DNA from: Aquificota bacterium
GTDB taxonomy: Bacteria > Aquificota > Aquificia > Aquificales > QOAS01
Length of the DNA: 6,199 bases
Reading direction: 5' to 3'
NCBI GenBank assembly: GCA_026987085.1
Contig: JALSNH010000276.1
Location: forward strand, 1 to 6,199
Below the pieces are notes generated by a model, which saw only the letters and a list, made by a program, of their open reading frames with translations, ran no database searches and was not told where the DNA came from. The translations under genes and the position numbers were made by a program. This document shows positions 1 through 4,811 of the stretch, piece after piece; positions within the stretch are counted from its first letter, which is position 1, and each line of letters opens with the position of its first letter.

Positions 1-499
1 GGTCTTTGGGGTTTCCGCCAAAACCGAAGGCTATTTTTGCCCTCTCCCTTTTACCGCTTTTTACCTCTTCGATAAGCTCCCAATAGCGGTCCCTTATTTT
101 TATAGCCTCTTCGGGCGAACCGCAGGTTGAATATGTGTATTCAAGGCCTTTGTGCTTTTTCTTTACGCCACCGGTGGCTATAACCAGCCTGTCGTAGCTT
201 TTCTCCTCAGTCCTTCCGTCGGGATACTCAACCAAGACCTTCCTTTCGGAACTTTTAATTTCCTTAACCTTTGCTTGGGTAAATTGAAAATTGTTCCTTT
301 CGGCGATTTCTTTTAAATCGAGTTTACACTCTTCGGGCGTTATCTCCTTGGTTGGTATCCAAATGGAGATAGGATAAATCCAAAGATAATCCCTATCGGA
401 GATAAGCTCAACGTCGAACTCTTTAACCGAGTGGGCAAAGGCTGTTTCAACTCCCCCTATACCGCCACCTATTACCAATACCTTTTCCCGTTTTGCCAT
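1..499 (-). CDS. FAD-dependent oxidoreductase, sulfide:quinone oxidoreductase-like (C-terminus outside window)
   Basis: This is the N-terminal 166 residues of a flavoprotein; the frame stays open to the left edge. It starts MAKREKVLVIGGGIGG, with the FAD-binding Rossmann glycines at residues 11-16 and an acidic residue after strand 2. A second nucleotide-site motif, YDRLVIATGG, lies at 102-111. Cys126 sits in STCGSPEEAI just after it, where sulfide:quinone oxidoreductases carry one of their redox cysteines (SxC followed by an AEEA-type helix). Another cysteine, Cys58, lies in an EEC segment. SQR enzymes oxidise sulfide at the membrane and pass electrons to quinone; the related NDH-2 enzymes use NADH instead. 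I favour the SQR-like group because of Cys126 and the aromatic YLWIYPISIW stretch at 38-47. The later cysteine and the membrane-anchoring C-terminus that would settle it are outside. The start is supported by a good ribosome binding site. The upstream gene on the same strand is purQ, 102 bp away and functionally unrelated. Confidence 0.8.
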   Translation of the reverse strand, partial: MAKREKVLVIGGGIGGVETAFAHSVKEFDVELISDRDYLWIYPISIWIPTKEITPEECKLDLKEIAERNNFQFTQAKVKEIKSSERKVLVEYPDGRTEEKSYDRLVIATGGVKKKHKGLEYTYSTCGSPEEAIKIRDRYWELIEEVKSGKRERAKIAFGFGGNPKD

Positions 500-507
500 T
501 TTTATTT

Positions 508-513
508 CCCTCC
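508..513 (-). promoter_or_regulatory. Ribosome binding site GGAGGG for the SQR-like gene
   Basis: On the minus strand GGAGGG lies 8 nt before the ATG at 499. It fixes the start of the flavoprotein. It is the only well-placed Shine-Dalgarno sequence I can find in this window, which makes it stand out against the other starts. Confidence 0.8.
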
Positions 514-601
514 GTAGTATTTGGAATTTGTTAGCAATTACTAATGGAGTAAATGTTAAAAGGTTTCCTTCAAAAGGTTAGGAGAAAGGACAGAAAAACC
601 T

Positions 602-1288
602 TTAAAGATTCGCTTGAAGAATGCTATACCAGATGGTTAAACCGTTGCTGCCGCCAAGCTCCCTTTCACTGGCCCTTTCGGGGTGGGGCATAAGGCCAAA
701 GACGTTGCCCTCTTTGTTTACTATCCCCGCAATGTTGTTCAAGCTTCCGTTGGGGTTGTACTCGGGAGAAACTTCCCCTTCGGGGGATGAATACCTTAAA
801 ACTACCTGACCGTTTTTTTCAATTTCCTCAAGTTGCTCCGGCGGGGCGTAAAAATTACCGTCGTGGTGGGCTATCGGTATCTCTATAACCTCCCCCTTTT
901 CTAAAGAACGGGTAAAGGGAGTTTGGTTATTTTCCACCTTTAGGTAAACCGGTTTGCATACGAACTTGAGTTGTTTGTTGGGAATTAAAGCTCCCGGCAA
1001 AAGGTGCATTTCGGTAAGAATTTGAAACCCGTTGCAGATACCTATTACCAATCCGCCCTTTTGGGCAAAGTTGTAAATGGCCTCCGCCAAAGGAGTTCTT
1101 GCCGCCAAAGCTCCCGGCCTTAGGTAATCACCAAAGGAAAACCCGCCCGGTATTACAACGCAATCAACATCTATTTTGGTATCCTCCCAATGGAGGAACT
1201 TTACCGGTTTATTTAAAACCTCATCTATTACGTAGTAGGTATCGTAATCGCAGTTAGAACCGGGAAAAACAGCAACGCCGAATTTCAT
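602..1288 (-). CDS. purQ: Phosphoribosylformylglycinamidine synthase, glutaminase subunit PurQ
   Basis: PurQ hydrolyses glutamine and supplies ammonia to the FGAM synthase complex (PurL, PurQ, PurS), the fourth step of purine synthesis, in the cytoplasm. The 228-residue protein has the full class I glutaminase fold signature. VFPGSNCD is at 8-15 and GGFSFGDYLRPGALA at 48-62. The nucleophile elbow GICNGFQ has Cys85 as catalytic residue, and the LMPHPER motif near 199-205 has His202 and Glu204 completing the triad. Length is normal for stand-alone PurQ. The ATG at 1288 gives the usual MKFGV start. Neither purS nor purL is adjacent here; the upstream neighbour is pyrE on the opposite strand, only 37 bp away. 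No Shine-Dalgarno sequence precedes the start, but a GATAAT box lies 8 nt upstream, so the mRNA may have almost no leader. Confidence 0.97.
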   Translation of the reverse strand: MKFGVAVFPGSNCDYDTYYVIDEVLNKPVKFLHWEDTKIDVDCVVIPGGFSFGDYLRPGALAARTPLAEAIYNFAQKGGLVIGICNGFQILTEMHLLPGALIPNKQLKFVCKPVYLKVENNQTPFTRSLEKGEVIEIPIAHHDGNFYAPPEQLEEIEKNGQVVLRYSSPEGEVSPEYNPNGSLNNIAGIVNKEGNVFGLMPHPERASERELGGSNGLTIWYSILQANL

Positions 1289-1325
1289 AGAAAACCATTA
1301 TCCAGTCAATAATAAAAACCTCTAA
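1289..1325. promoter_or_regulatory. Divergent 37-bp promoter region between purQ and pyrE
   Basis: This gap must hold the start signals of both a purine and a pyrimidine gene. Towards purQ, GATAAT (1302 to 1297 on the minus strand) ends 8 nt before the ATG. Towards pyrE, AATAAT (1308-1313) ends 12 nt before the ATG. Each matches five of six bases of the sigma-70 -10 consensus. Neither has a convincing -35 box, and neither start has a Shine-Dalgarno sequence. The two boxes lie 5 bp apart, so the two promoters would overlap. The assignment is an inference from spacing only. Confidence 0.45.
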
Positions 1326-1877
1326 ATGGATTTGAAGGAAAAACTCTTCCAACTTATAAAGGAAAGAAGTTTAAAAGTTGCAGAGGAGCCAATTTTTAAG
1401 CTATCATCGGGAAAGCTTTCCCGCTACTATCTCGATTTAAAAAAGGTGACCCTCGACCCCGAGGGCGGTTATCTGGTTGGAAATTTAATGTTTGAACTGG
1501 TTAAACCTTTTGGCATTTCAGCCGTAGGCGGATTAACCCTCGGTGCGGACCCCATAGCTTACGCCACCGCACTAATCTCCTACCAAAAGGGAGAACCTAT
1601 TAAACCTTTTGTAGTAAGGAAAGAACCCAAAGGCCACGGCACAAAGCGCCAAATCGAAGGTAATGTAGAACCGGGAGAAAAGGTAGTTGTCGTTGAAGAT
1701 GTAATTACAACCGCCGCATCATCTTTAAAGGCAGTAAAAGCCTGTAGGGAATACGGTCTTGAAGTTGTTGCCGTTTGCGCAATAGTTGATAGAAAAGAGG
1801 GCGGTAGAGAGAATTTGGCCAAGGAAGGCTTAAAACTTTATTCCCTCTTTACCATAGATGACTTTTTAAACCGCTAA
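1326..1877 (+). CDS. pyrE: Orotate phosphoribosyltransferase PyrE
   Basis: PyrE joins orotate to phosphoribosyl pyrophosphate, giving orotidine monophosphate, the fifth step of pyrimidine synthesis. The 183-residue length is typical. SSGKLSRYYLDLKK (27-40) is the N-terminal orotate-side region (family pattern SSGxxSxYY.D). VGGLTLGADPIA (67-78) is the conserved glycine-rich segment. RKEPKGHGTKRQIEG (98-112) is the flexible catalytic loop with Lys102 and His104. VVVVEDVITTAAS (120-132) is the PRPP-binding loop. In the last motif the family usually has TTGxS, and here the first glycine is alanine (Ala130), which is unusual. The start gives the expected MDLKEKLFQLI helix. There is no Shine-Dalgarno sequence. 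The 3' end overlaps the end of the convergent birA by 12 bp. Confidence 0.95.
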   Translation: MDLKEKLFQLIKERSLKVAEEPIFKLSSGKLSRYYLDLKKVTLDPEGGYLVGNLMFELVKPFGISAVGGLTLGADPIAYATALISYQKGEPIKPFVVRKEPKGHGTKRQIEGNVEPGEKVVVVEDVITTAASSLKAVKACREYGLEVVAVCAIVDRKEGGRENLAKEGLKLYSLFTIDDFLNR

Positions 1878-2612
1878 TTTTTTCCCTTCTATTTTTCTGT
1901 CGGGTCTTAGAGAAAGCTCCCCGTAAGGGAACTCCTTTATCTTTCCATAGCAGGTTCTTAAAACGGCAAAACCTTTAGAGTTAATACCCAACAATTTTCC
2001 CCTTTCGTTGCCTACAAATACCCTTTTGGACCTCCAAAGAAGTTTTCTATTAATAAGTTCCACAAAGGGTAAAAATCCTTTCTCTCTAAACAGGTTTAGG
2101 TCTTGATTTAAATTTACCAGCAAAAGTTCCAAAAATTCTTCAAAATCTACCTCCGTTTGGGTTTCCAAAAATATGGAAGTGGCCCATTTTTTAAGGTCTC
2201 CGGGAAAACTCTTCACATTCAAGTTGACACCTATTCCTATCACAACAAAACCTTTGGAAACTTCTGTTAAAATACCGGCTACCTTCTTACCATTTACATA
2301 AACATCGTTAGGCCACTTAATTTTTGAAAGAATGTAGCTGTCGACCGTTTTCGATACCGACCAGCCGGCAACAAGTGAGATACAACCTAGCTCGGTTCCA
2401 AAAACCTCTTTAGGAAACTTTACCGATAGATATAAGCCCGCCTTCGGCGGGGAATACCATTGATTACCCTTTCGTCCCCTACCTGCCGTTTGACTTAATG
2501 CCACCAAGGGGGTAAATGGTTCGAAACTATCCTCTTTAACTACATCTTGAGTACTGGAAATTTTGTCAACAACTATCGGAGCATTAAAAAGAAAAGGCCC
2601 TTTTAAAGCCAC
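1866..2612 (-). CDS. birA: Biotin--[acetyl-CoA-carboxylase] ligase, monofunctional BirA
   Basis: This enzyme activates biotin with ATP and attaches it to the carrier lysine of biotin-dependent carboxylases. The 248-residue protein contains only the catalytic domain and a short C-terminal domain. SSTQD (19-23) begins the biotin pocket. TAGRGRKGNQWYSP (42-55) is the biotinyl-AMP loop (family GRGRxGRxWxSP; Asn50 replaces the usual Arg). KWPNDVYVNGKKVAGILTE (99-117) carries the biotin- and ATP-contacting residues, with Lys111-like position filled by VAGIL. VIGIGVNLN (124-132) is the last core motif. Residues about 195-236 fit the SH3-like C-terminal domain. There is no N-terminal helix-turn-helix, so it should not act as a biotin repressor as E. 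coli BirA does. The start is GTG at 2612; an in-frame stop lies upstream and no other start codon fits. The gene lies 64 bp behind the HIT gene and may share its transcript. No well-placed Shine-Dalgarno is seen: GGAGGG at 2638-2643 is 25 nt away. Confidence 0.93.
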   Translation of the reverse strand: MALKGPFLFNAPIVVDKISSTQDVVKEDSFEPFTPLVALSQTAGRGRKGNQWYSPPKAGLYLSVKFPKEVFGTELGCISLVAGWSVSKTVDSYILSKIKWPNDVYVNGKKVAGILTEVSKGFVVIGIGVNLNVKSFPGDLKKWATSIFLETQTEVDFEEFLELLLVNLNQDLNLFREKGFLPFVELINRKLLWRSKRVFVGNERGKLLGINSKGFAVLRTCYGKIKEFPYGELSLRPDRKIEGKKLAV

Positions 2613-2676
2613 AGTAATTAAAAGATTTGCTTAAAAACCCTCCTTTGGAAAAATTGCGAAAATTAGGAAGAAACAT

Positions 2677-3189
2677 TTAAAGGTGCATACTCTGTAAGAC
2701 CTTATCGAGATTTGGTTTAATGCGGTCGTAAAGCTCCAAAAAATGTTGCGATATTACCTTGGTAGCTCCTAAAACAGGCATAAAGTTGGTATCACCGTTC
2801 CATCGAGGAACGATATGGCAATGTATATGCTGTTCCAAACCGGCTCCCGCTACCCTTCCCAAGTTCCATCCAACATTAAAACCGTGGGGTGATATGGTCA
2901 TCTTTAAAGCTTTAATGGAGGCTTGAACCAATTTGTTTATCTCCAAGAGCTCCCCATCTGAAAGGGAAGTAAAATCGTCCGTATGTCTAATCGGACAGAC
3001 CATTAAATGACCACCGTTGTAAGGATACAGGTTCATTATTACAAAGGCCTTTTTACCTTTATGGAGGACAAGATACTCCCTCCACTTTTCGGGAGGTTGA
3101 TTCACCGCTTCGCAGAGAAAACAATCGGCGGAAATTTTGTCAACATTTTCAATATAGTGGCTTCGCCAAAAGGCCCATAAATGTTGCAT
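2677..3189 (-). CDS. HIT-family protein (AP4A phosphorylase/hydrolase-like)
   Basis: HIT proteins act on the alpha-phosphate of nucleotide substrates such as diadenosine polyphosphates or AMP-amidates, with the middle histidine of HxHxH as nucleophile. The 170-residue protein shows the motif clearly as QHIHCHIVPRW (120-130), with His121, His123 and His125. It opens with MQHLWAFWRSHYI, the family's usual MxxLWAPWR-type start, followed by CFLC (23-26), the zinc-binding cysteine pair of the prokaryotic AP4A phosphorylase-like branch. NLYPYNGGHLMVCPIRH (53-69) is the nucleotide-binding strand region and GFNVGWNLGRVAGAG (103-117) the phosphate-side segment. The exact substrate cannot be read from sequence. 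The start lies only 15 bp after the end of the SRP RNA gene. It has no Shine-Dalgarno sequence but has TAAAAT ending exactly 7 nt before the ATG. birA follows on the same strand. Confidence 0.92.
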   Translation of the reverse strand: MQHLWAFWRSHYIENVDKISADCFLCEAVNQPPEKWREYLVLHKGKKAFVIMNLYPYNGGHLMVCPIRHTDDFTSLSDGELLEINKLVQASIKALKMTISPHGFNVGWNLGRVAGAGLEQHIHCHIVPRWNGDTNFMPVLGATKVISQHFLELYDRIKPNLDKVLQSMHL

Positions 3190-3196
3190 TGAAACA

Positions 3197-3202
3197 ATTT
3201 TA
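3197..3202 (-). promoter_or_regulatory. Possible -10 box of the HIT gene (leaderless transcript)
   Basis: TAAAAT on the minus strand matches five of six consensus bases and ends 7 nt before the ATG at 3189, so a transcript could begin at the start codon itself. A matching -35 box would fall inside the SRP RNA gene and is not recognisable. Read-through from the tRNA/SRP RNA promoter is the alternative. Confidence 0.3.
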
Positions 3203-3203
3203 A

Positions 3204-3279
3204 ACCCCGCGCGGGAGCATCGGGCTTACCCTTGCTCCCTTTCGGGCCTGGGGGGGTTCACCCTAGCCCCCCGCGGGGT
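3204..3279 (-). ncRNA. ffs: Small (4.5S-type) signal recognition particle RNA
   Basis: This RNA binds Ffh and forms the particle that brings ribosomes making membrane proteins to the membrane. On the minus strand the conserved hairpin tip reads CAGGCCCGAAAGGGAGCA. It has the symmetric internal loop CAGG/AGCA, a three-base-pair CCC/GGG stem and a GAAA (GNRA) tetraloop, the helix 8 signature of Ffh binding. Below it AGGGT and AACCC strands continue the rod. The two ends close as a long G+C helix: CCCCGCG pairs with CGCGGGG, then GGGGGC pairs with GCTCCC across one bulged G. At about 76 nt it is the short bacterial type with no Alu domain. The gene is 14 bp behind tRNA-Ser, so it may be cut from a shared precursor. 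A TTATAC sequence in that spacer is a weak alternative promoter. The ends are given to the last closing pair and may be a few bases off. Confidence 0.88.
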
Positions 3280-3293
3280 GGTATAACATTTAA

Positions 3294-3386
3294 TGGCGGA
3301 GGGGGAGGGATTCGAACCCTCGGTGCCCGTAAAACGGGCACACGGCGTTTCCAGCGCCGCGCCTTCGTCCGCTCGGCCACCCCTCC
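3294..3386 (-). tRNA. trnS: tRNA-Ser with anticodon GGA
   Basis: The minus strand folds as a complete class II tRNA of 93 nt with CCA encoded in the DNA. The acceptor stem is GGAGGGG paired with CCCCTCC, then discriminator G and CCA. The D-arm region is GCCGAGCGGACGAAGGC. The anticodon stem CGGCG/CGCCG holds loop CTGGAAA, which gives anticodon GGA (3350-3352), reading serine codons UCC and UCU. The long variable arm is a seven-pair GTGCCCG/CGGGCAC hairpin, as expected for serine. The T arm is GAGGG-TTCGAAT-CCCTC. Nearly all stems are G-C pairs, which fits a thermophile. It is preceded by a strong promoter and followed by the SRP RNA gene. Confidence 0.98.
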
Positions 3387-3408
3387 TGTGGACTTACCGA
3401 AGCTAAAT

Positions 3409-3437
3409 AATATATCAGTCAATATTGGCTAAGTCAA
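3409..3437 (-). promoter_or_regulatory. Sigma-70 type promoter of the tRNA-Ser/SRP RNA unit
   Basis: On the minus strand TTGACT (3437-3432) and TATATT (3414-3409) are separated by exactly 17 bp, close to consensus in both boxes and spacing. Transcription would begin about 16 nt before the tRNA. Two more TTGAC copies, at 3445-3440 (TTGACA) and 3422-3417 (TTGACT), flank the -35 box; only the middle one has correct spacing to TATATT. Confidence 0.75.
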
Positions 3438-3473
3438 CTTGTCAAAGGGAGGCAAGTAAACTTTTTTAGGCCA

Positions 3474-3548
3474 AACTATTTTTATAGAAAAGTTTCGGGC
3501 TAAAACTTCGCAAAACCGTCTGCCGTAAGGTTTTAGCGCGAAATAGTT
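3474..3548. repeat. Nested inverted repeats in the non-coding stretch upstream of tRNA-Ser
   Basis: The longest gap between genes (3387-3627, 241 bp) contains, besides the two promoters, a set of nested inverted repeats. The outer arms are AACTATTT (3474-3481) and AAATAGTT (3541-3548). Inside, GCTAAAAC (3499-3506) faces GTTTTAGC (3530-3537). A competing fold pairs TTCGC-AAAACC (3507-3517) with GGTTTT (3529-3534) and GCGAA (3538-3542), with an AGC bulge and an 11-nt loop. The last two folds share bases and exclude each other. I recognise no known RNA family or riboswitch core, and no coding frame crosses the region convincingly. It could be a small RNA, a leader for the small membrane protein, or a protein-binding site. 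Confidence 0.45.
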
Positions 3549-3587
3549 CACTTCTTTCCTAATTTTCAAAAAAATTCTACATCGGAC

Positions 3588-3615
3588 TTGACTTTTTTTA
3601 TTTGTAAGTTAAACT
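3588..3615 (+). promoter_or_regulatory. Probable promoter of the 36-residue membrane protein gene
   Basis: TTGACT (3588-3593) is followed after 16 bp by TAAACT (3610-3615). The -35 box is identical to that of the tRNA promoter; the -10 box matches four of six consensus bases. Transcription would begin near 3622, about 6 nt before the ATG at 3628, leaving practically no leader. Confidence 0.5.
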
Positions 3616-3643
3616 TAATTGTTTACTATGGGAGTGGTAAACA
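3605..3643. promoter_or_regulatory. Two palindromes over the promoter and start of the small membrane protein gene
   Basis: TAAGTT-A-AACTTA (3605-3617) is a perfect 13-nt palindrome covering the -10 box. Directly after it TGTTTAC (3620-3626) and GTAAACA (3637-3643) form a 7-bp inverted repeat whose 10-nt spacer holds the ATG. Their place is typical of repressor operators, and the second could alternatively form an RNA hairpin with the start codon in its loop. A/T-rich palindromes also arise by chance, so operator function is an inference. Confidence 0.4.
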
Positions 3644-3738
3644 CTACCAATTTTCTTATGAGTTTACTTATCGCTTTCTTGGCAATTGTGCTCCCCGGTA
3701 TTATGGCGCTTTTATACTGGACCGTACGTAAAGATTAA
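3628..3738 (+). CDS. Small single-pass membrane protein, 36 residues, function unknown
   Basis: This short frame encodes MGVVNTTNFLMSLLI..., with one long hydrophobic segment from about Phe9 to Leu29 that ends in YWTVRKD. A hydrophobic helix followed by basic residues and a short tail is the shape of many small membrane subunits, such as those that stabilise respiratory oxidases, but I recognise no family. The charged ends predict an outside N-terminus and a cytoplasmic C-terminus. Support for a real gene is the matching promoter-like sequence just upstream, the palindromes around it and a clean helix design. Against it are the short length, the lack of a Shine-Dalgarno sequence and the absence of a homology test. 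The stop codon is 4 bp from the stop of the convergent NurA-like gene. A second in-frame ATG at 3658 would remove the first ten residues. Confidence 0.55.
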   Translation: MGVVNTTNFLMSLLIAFLAIVLPGIMALLYWTVRKD

Positions 3739-3742
3739 AAGA

Positions 3743-4738
3743 TTAAGAACCTATGGTGGTGGTGTAAATTATTTCTCCAACCTTTCGTCTTATTAAACTG
3801 TACTCGCCCAAGTATCGGCGGAGTTGCTTTTCTAAAAAGGCTATTGTTGTAAGATTTTGAGGAGCTCTAAAGTCTCTCAAAGGTTTATTTGCAAAGAACA
3901 ATGCCGCTGCTGCAGCCATCTCTGCCGTTTTAATAGCTTCTTCTCCATTTTCGGTGTAAGGTAGCTCTATTCTTGCTAAGTTCAATGTTGGGTCGCTTAG
4001 ACCTTCTTTATCCGCCAAACAAACATAACAAGCCAATTTTTTTACTTTACCTACTTTATATTCGCCATTTTTAGTTAAACCTTCCACATGTTCCTCAAAA
4101 AGGAATAAAGGAGTTCTATATCCCCTTTTTAGTCTAAAAACAATATCTTCCCTCCCTTGGAGATAGATATTTTTCTGTTCCTTTACAAGGTAAGCTACAT
4201 TTTTCAAAAAACGGTTTCTTTTAACCGGACCGTCCATTATAAGGAAACTGTCCTTACTTAAGGAACTAAAAGCGGCTTCTATTTCTAATTTACCCATTTG
4301 GAGATTTGCCAGTTTTCCTAAATTCCTTGAAGGAGATTTAATGGTTTCAAACTTTAATAAGTAATTACCTATTTTTGTTTCCCAAAAAGGAGGAATCTCC
4401 AAATTTTCCTCCGAGTGGTAGATGAAAAACCTTTTCACCGTTGGGTTAATAAGTTCGTAATTTGCTCTTTGTTCATCGAAGCTTACTTTTAAAACCCCTA
4501 CACCTACGGAAATAAATATGGCCTCTCCCAAAAAGTGGTTATCGTCAAAAATAGTTGTTCGAAACTCTGTTCTTCTTACACCGTCCACAAATAAAAGCTT
4601 TTTGGGAATTTTCTCCTCCACTTTAATAGGATTCCAGCTACCACAAGTTTCATAAGAAGGATCTAAAATTTCCACAACCCTCCGGGTTTCCTCTTCAAAT
4701 TCTCTGTTTTCCCGAGGATTGGGAAAAAAACGCAACAT
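3743..4738 (-). CDS. nurA: NurA-like 5'-3' nuclease domain protein
   Basis: NurA is a manganese-dependent nuclease that works with the HerA translocase in resecting DNA ends. The 331-residue protein shows the family layout rather than strong sequence words. LLFVDGVRRTEFR (48-60) gives the first metal aspartate (Asp52) followed by glycine. An acidic helix, MGKLEIEAAFSSL (148-160), leads into FLIMDGPV (165-172), the liLlDGsL strand of NurA, with Asp169. ARIELPY (255-261) and a final helix, PQNLTTIAFLEKQLRRYLG (293-311), stand where NurA has its last catalytic strand and helix; the usual histidine there is not obvious. HerA is not in this window. An upstream 4-TM gene on the same strand is separated by a weak terminator-like hairpin. 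No Shine-Dalgarno precedes the ATG. I am fairly sure of the fold family and less sure of activity. Confidence 0.65.
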   Translation of the reverse strand: MLRFFPNPRENREFEEETRRVVEILDPSYETCGSWNPIKVEEKIPKKLLFVDGVRRTEFRTTIFDDNHFLGEAIFISVGVGVLKVSFDEQRANYELINPTVKRFFIYHSEENLEIPPFWETKIGNYLLKFETIKSPSRNLGKLANLQMGKLEIEAAFSSLSKDSFLIMDGPVKRNRFLKNVAYLVKEQKNIYLQGREDIVFRLKRGYRTPLFLFEEHVEGLTKNGEYKVGKVKKLACYVCLADKEGLSDPTLNLARIELPYTENGEEAIKTAEMAAAAALFFANKPLRDFRAPQNLTTIAFLEKQLRRYLGEYSLIRRKVGEIIYTTTIGS

Positions 4739-4774
4739 TAGTTTTAAGCTTAATACTCTTTAAACGCCACGTTG

Positions 4775-4793
4775 AAAAAAAGTTCTAAGAACT
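4775..4793 (-). terminator. Weak intrinsic terminator after the 4-TM membrane protein gene
   Basis: On the minus strand AGTTC-TTA-GAACT forms a five-pair hairpin that runs directly into a stretch of seven T. It lies about 18 nt after the stop codon of the membrane protein gene and before nurA. The stem is short and has only two G-C pairs, which is poor for a thermophile. Confidence 0.4.
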
Positions 4794-4811
4794 AACAGGA
4801 GTTATTATGGG

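Noticed and set aside
559..603. Inverted repeat AAAGGTTT/AAACCTTT downstream of purQ
   Set aside because: The arms are 29 nt apart, low in G+C and lack a T tract on the minus strand after the stem, so I do not call it a terminator.
621..809. A 62-residue open frame on the plus strand
   Set aside because: It lies inside purQ on the opposite strand, and purQ carries the complete family motifs.
1580..1822. An 80-residue open frame on the minus strand
   Set aside because: It is antisense to the catalytic and PRPP motifs of pyrE and has a low-complexity serine/threonine-rich product.
3294..3386. tRNA-Ser as a possible integration site for a mobile element
   Set aside because: There is no integrase, no repeat of the tRNA 3' end elsewhere in the window, and the SRP RNA and housekeeping genes follow directly.
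3232..3432. A 66-residue open frame on the plus strand
   Set aside because: It lies antisense across the SRP RNA, the tRNA-Ser and its promoter; its glycine/arginine-rich product is a by-product of G+C-rich RNA genes.
3570..3585. Possible A/T hairpin AATTTT/AAAATT region near 3561-3576 as a terminator
   Set aside because: The stem contains only A-T pairs, which would not hold at high temperature, and no gene ends just before it.
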